From Caryophanales bacterium (lineage in GTDB: Bacteria > Bacillota > Bacilli > CAJFEE01), in contig JAQSYP010000008.1 of the NCBI GenBank assembly GCA_029256085.1, forward strand, positions 1 to 64,000: a stretch of DNA of 64,000 bases, read 5' to 3'. The notes under the pieces are model-generated. The model saw only the letters and a list, made by a program, of their open reading frames with translations. It did not search any database and was not told where the DNA came from. Both the position numbers and the translations under genes were made by a program. This document shows positions 62,148 through 64,000 of this stretch, piece by piece (the first letter of the stretch is position 1; the number at the start of each line of letters is the position of its first letter).

Positions 62148-62515
62148 GAGTAAATTTTCTCTATTTTCTCATCGCTTACAATAACAATTTTTATAGACTT
62201 CTCTCGCTCTAAATCATTTTCGTGTAAATAGCTGTTTAAAACGAGAATGTCGTCCTTGTTTTTTAATGTATCCCCTGAAAAAATTCCGACGATTAATCCC
62301 GACTCATCAAAAACTTTAACGTGAACTTTTTCAAAACTACTTAGAGATTTGTTTCCTTTATAATGTACTGTTGTTTGTTTTTGTAACTTATTTTCATTCA
62401 AAGAGACTAAATGGGTAAATTCCCAGTTTTTACCAGTACCTTTATATACATATCTGTTACTCGTACATCCAGTCAAAACAACGAGTAACGAAATAATAAG
62501 TAAGACATTCCTCAT
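62141..62515 (-). CDS. Hypothetical lipoprotein
   Basis: The 124-aa product has a lipoprotein signal with lipobox LTGC (Cys17) and a beta-rich domain (WEFTHLVSLNENKLQKQTTV, then EKVHVKVFDESGL). It was not recognised. It diverges from the sigY operon. Confidence 0.75.
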   Translation of the reverse strand: MRNVLLIISLLVVLTGCTSNRYVYKGTGKNWEFTHLVSLNENKLQKQTTVHYKGNKSLSSFEKVHVKVFDESGLIVGIFSGDTLKNKDDILVLNSYLHENDLEREKSIKIVIVSDEKIEKIYSK

Positions 62516-62659
62516 ACAAACACTCCCGCTTCAATCAAGACGATGTTATTAAATAATACTAGATTCCTAGTGATAATACCATGAACAATTGATGAAACCT
62601 TGAGTTATGAATAGTTTTAAATTAATGATATGTTTAAAATAAAAATATATAAAATAATT

Positions 62660-62685
62660 TGAACGATTCTTATTTCATATACGTA
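62660..62685 (+). promoter_or_regulatory. SigY-like autoregulatory ECF promoter
   Basis: TGAACG (62660-62665), 16 bp, CGTA (62682-62685) fits the B. subtilis SigY promoter (TGAACG-N16-CGTC, from memory) upstream of a sigY-like gene. It leaves a leader of about 30 bases before the chosen start codon. Confidence 0.7.
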
Positions 62686-62721
62686 TAAGAGATGAATACA
62701 AAAAGGGGGAGCAAAAGTTTT

Positions 62722-63249
62722 ATGGAGCACGATGAGTATGAACTAATAAAAAGTGCGCAACAAGGCGATGATAATGCTTTTGCTTCATTGTATAAAAGGT
62801 ATTTCGACTTTGTATATAAGTATTTGATAAAGATAACAATGAATACCCACTTGGCAGAAGAAATAACCCAGGAAGCTTTGACTAAGTGTTATATAAACCT
62901 TAATTACTATAATGGAAAAGCAAAGTTTTCAACTTGGCTAATTACAATAGCAACAAATACTTATACCGACTATCTTCGAAAAAGAAAACGAGAGAGATTG
63001 TTCTTTTGGCAAAAAACAGAAGAACGTTCAACAAATTTACAGTGGCATATAACAAATGAAGGTGTTGAATGGTCAGAGCTTATGGAGGGATTTAGTAAAT
63101 TAGAAGATGAATATAAAATGCCGCTTATTTTGAAACACTATTATGGATATAGTTATGACGAGGTTGCGGATATATTAGGTGTTAAAGAAGGAACAGTTAA
63201 ATCTAGAGTTCATTATGGTAATCAGAAGTTACGAAAGGAGTTGAGGTAA
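62722..63249 (+). CDS. sigY: ECF RNA polymerase sigma factor, SigY-like
   Basis: The 175-aa protein has sigma region 2 (FASLYKRYFDFVYKYLIKI and KFSTWLITIATNTYTDYLRK) and region 4 (HYYGYSYDEVADILGVKEGT then VKSRVHYG). The downstream genes match the sigY-yxlC-yxlD-yxlE-yxlF order of B. subtilis. The start is the ATG at 62722 after GGGGGAG; the ATG at 62692 would be at the transcription start. Confidence 0.88.
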   Translation: MEHDEYELIKSAQQGDDNAFASLYKRYFDFVYKYLIKITMNTHLAEEITQEALTKCYINLNYYNGKAKFSTWLITIATNTYTDYLRKRKRERLFFWQKTEERSTNLQWHITNEGVEWSELMEGFSKLEDEYKMPLILKHYYGYSYDEVADILGVKEGTVKSRVHYGNQKLRKELR

Positions 63250-63250
63250 A

Positions 63251-63568
63251 GTGAATAATAAAGATAGCTTTTATGAATTAAATAATAAGTTTAAAGAAAT
63301 AGATCACGTAATACCTAATAGAACACCGTCTGATTTTCAAATATCAGAAATTATTTTAGAAGCTAAAATAAAAAAACAGAAGAAATTTTATATAGAACTT
63401 ATTACTTTCTTTATTATTGCCATCTTAACTTTAGCGACACTTCTATCAGTTTCTATAGTAATGCCAATAGTAATTATCGCAAGCCAAATACTAGCATTTT
63501 CAGTAGTACCGTTGGTATTCATTGCATATAAAAGATCGAATAATGCTAAAGAGAGGTTAGTGAAATGA
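63251..63568 (+). CDS. yxlC: YxlC-like SigY regulator
   Basis: The 105-aa protein has a charged cytoplasmic N terminus and two hydrophobic segments (about 50-70 and 72-92). Size and position match YxlC, which with YxlD acts as anti-sigma to SigY. The start is GTG after GAGTTGAGG. Identification rests mainly on context. Confidence 0.75.
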   Translation: MNNKDSFYELNNKFKEIDHVIPNRTPSDFQISEIILEAKIKKQKKFYIELITFFIIAILTLATLLSVSIVMPIVIIASQILAFSVVPLVFIAYKRSNNAKERLVK

Positions 63569-63765
63569 CTAGTACTGAAGAAGTATTTCTACTAATCGTC
63601 ATAGCTATAATTATTTTTACCCAAGGTACTTTGTTATTTATAGATGCAAGAAAAAGAACAAAATACTACTGGTTTTGGGGGTTATGGGGCCTTATCCAAT
63701 TTCCATTACCAAGTTTGTTTTACTGGTTTTTCATACTAAGAAAAAATAAGAAGAGGAGAGATTAA
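63565..63765 (+). CDS. yxlD: YxlD-like anti-sigma-Y membrane protein
   Basis: The 66-aa product has two membrane segments (FLLIVIAIIIFTQGTLLF and WGLWGLIQFPLPSLFYWFFI) and basic ends. It overlaps yxlC by 4 bases (ATGA). Matches YxlD in size and order; YxlD keeps SigY inactive in B. subtilis. Confidence 0.78.
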   Translation: MTSTEEVFLLIVIAIIIFTQGTLLFIDARKRTKYYWFWGLWGLIQFPLPSLFYWFFILRKNKKRRD

Positions 63766-63766
63766 T

Positions 63767-63955
63767 ATGGCTATCGATTGGAATATTATTGCACCTATTT
63801 TAGTTTTACAATTGATTCTTGTGGTTTCAGCACTTTACAGTTTATTTAAACAAGAGGAAACAAGTGGTCCCAAATGGGTTTGGTTATTAATTATTCTTTT
63901 AATAAGCACGATTGGACCAATAATTTATTTTATTTTTGGTAGAAAAAAGTATTAG
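63767..63955 (+). CDS. yxlE: YxlE-like PLDc_N domain membrane protein
   Basis: The 62-aa protein has two membrane segments and the phospholipase-D-N-terminal-type motif GPKWVWLLIILLISTIGPII then YFIFGRKKY. Same size as YxlE. AAGAGGAGAG precedes the ATG, 1 base after yxlD. Confidence 0.82.
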   Translation: MAIDWNIIAPILVLQLILVVSALYSLFKQEETSGPKWVWLLIILLISTIGPIIYFIFGRKKY

Positions 63956-63967
63956 AGGGTGAAGAGA

Positions 63968-64000
63968 TTGTTGAAGCTGCATGATTTATCGAAAGTATTC
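63968..64000 (+). CDS. yxlF: ABC transporter ATP-binding protein YxlF-like, 5' end only
   Basis: Eleven codons, LKLHDLSKVF after a TTG start, are visible before the window ends. The wording and position match the start of an ABC ATPase and of yxlF, the next gene in the sigY operon. Ribosome site GAGGGTG. The TTG at 63971 is an equal start candidate. Confidence 0.6.
   Translation, partial: MLKLHDLSKVF

Overview
The window is a stretch of chromosome from an AT-rich, spore-forming Gram-positive bacterium of the Bacillaceae. Three things show this: sporulation genes (a YhcN/YlaJ lipoprotein and a CotF-type coat protein), Bacillus-type control elements (CIRCE, purine, preQ1 and Mn2+ riboswitches, PurR boxes, a SigY-like promoter), and a gene order that closely follows the Bacillus subtilis gcp-groEL-guaA-purE...D-pcrA-ligA arm. 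From general resemblance a Gottfriedia/Bacillus-like genus is my best guess; this was not tested. No phage, complete insertion sequence, CRISPR array or rRNA was seen.

Layout. 1-1.2 kb: tRNA-Asp, a DUF4440 protein and a spore lipoprotein. 1.3-4.0 kb: tsaE-tsaB-rimI-tsaD (t6A tRNA modification), followed by a DnaA-box cluster. 4.4-6.1 kb: an orphan B12-binding radical SAM enzyme. 6.3-12.1 kb: ABC-F protein, rex, a CPBP protease and CIRCE-groES-groEL. 12.1-20.5 kb is an accessory block: decayed coding fragments, an MBOAT/SGNH acyl-transfer pair, DUF429, a methyltransferase, a secreted protein, a 38-aa membrane peptide, and a Mn2+ riboswitch ahead of a DedA protein and an aromatic-acid-exporter-like protein. 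21-25.5 kb: MoxR-DUF58-transglutaminase operon, then a frameshifted NERD gene. 27-44.4 kb: guaA, pbuG and the twelve-gene purEKBCSQLFMNHD operon. 45-54 kb: adenine deaminase family gene, yerC, pcrB-pcrA-ligA-camS. 54-56.5 kb: preQ1 riboswitch and queCDEF. 56.5-62.5 kb: mixed single genes including the P5C dehydrogenase pruA/rocA, psiE and a CotF-type coat gene. 62.6-64 kb: sigY-yxlC-yxlD-yxlE and the first codons of yxlF, cut by the window edge.

Purine supply is the dominant theme. guaA, pbuG and the pur operon each carry a guanine-type riboswitch with a terminator. pbuG and purE also carry inverted PurR boxes, so excess guanine and low PRPP would both shut off uptake and synthesis.

The most unusual signal lies in intergenic DNA. 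Six short arrays, each built of units exactly 21 bp apart, sit just behind the 3' ends of genes. Five of them open with the same anchor, TTTTTCGACA (or a close variant), exactly 14 bp before the first unit, although the unit sequence differs between arrays (GGTGCA, CGTACAT and TCGATAGAA types); the sixth has a weaker anchor at 13 bp. A seventh 21-bp array lacks the anchor. A second dispersed family, starting AGAAAGTATAA, follows terminators at three places.
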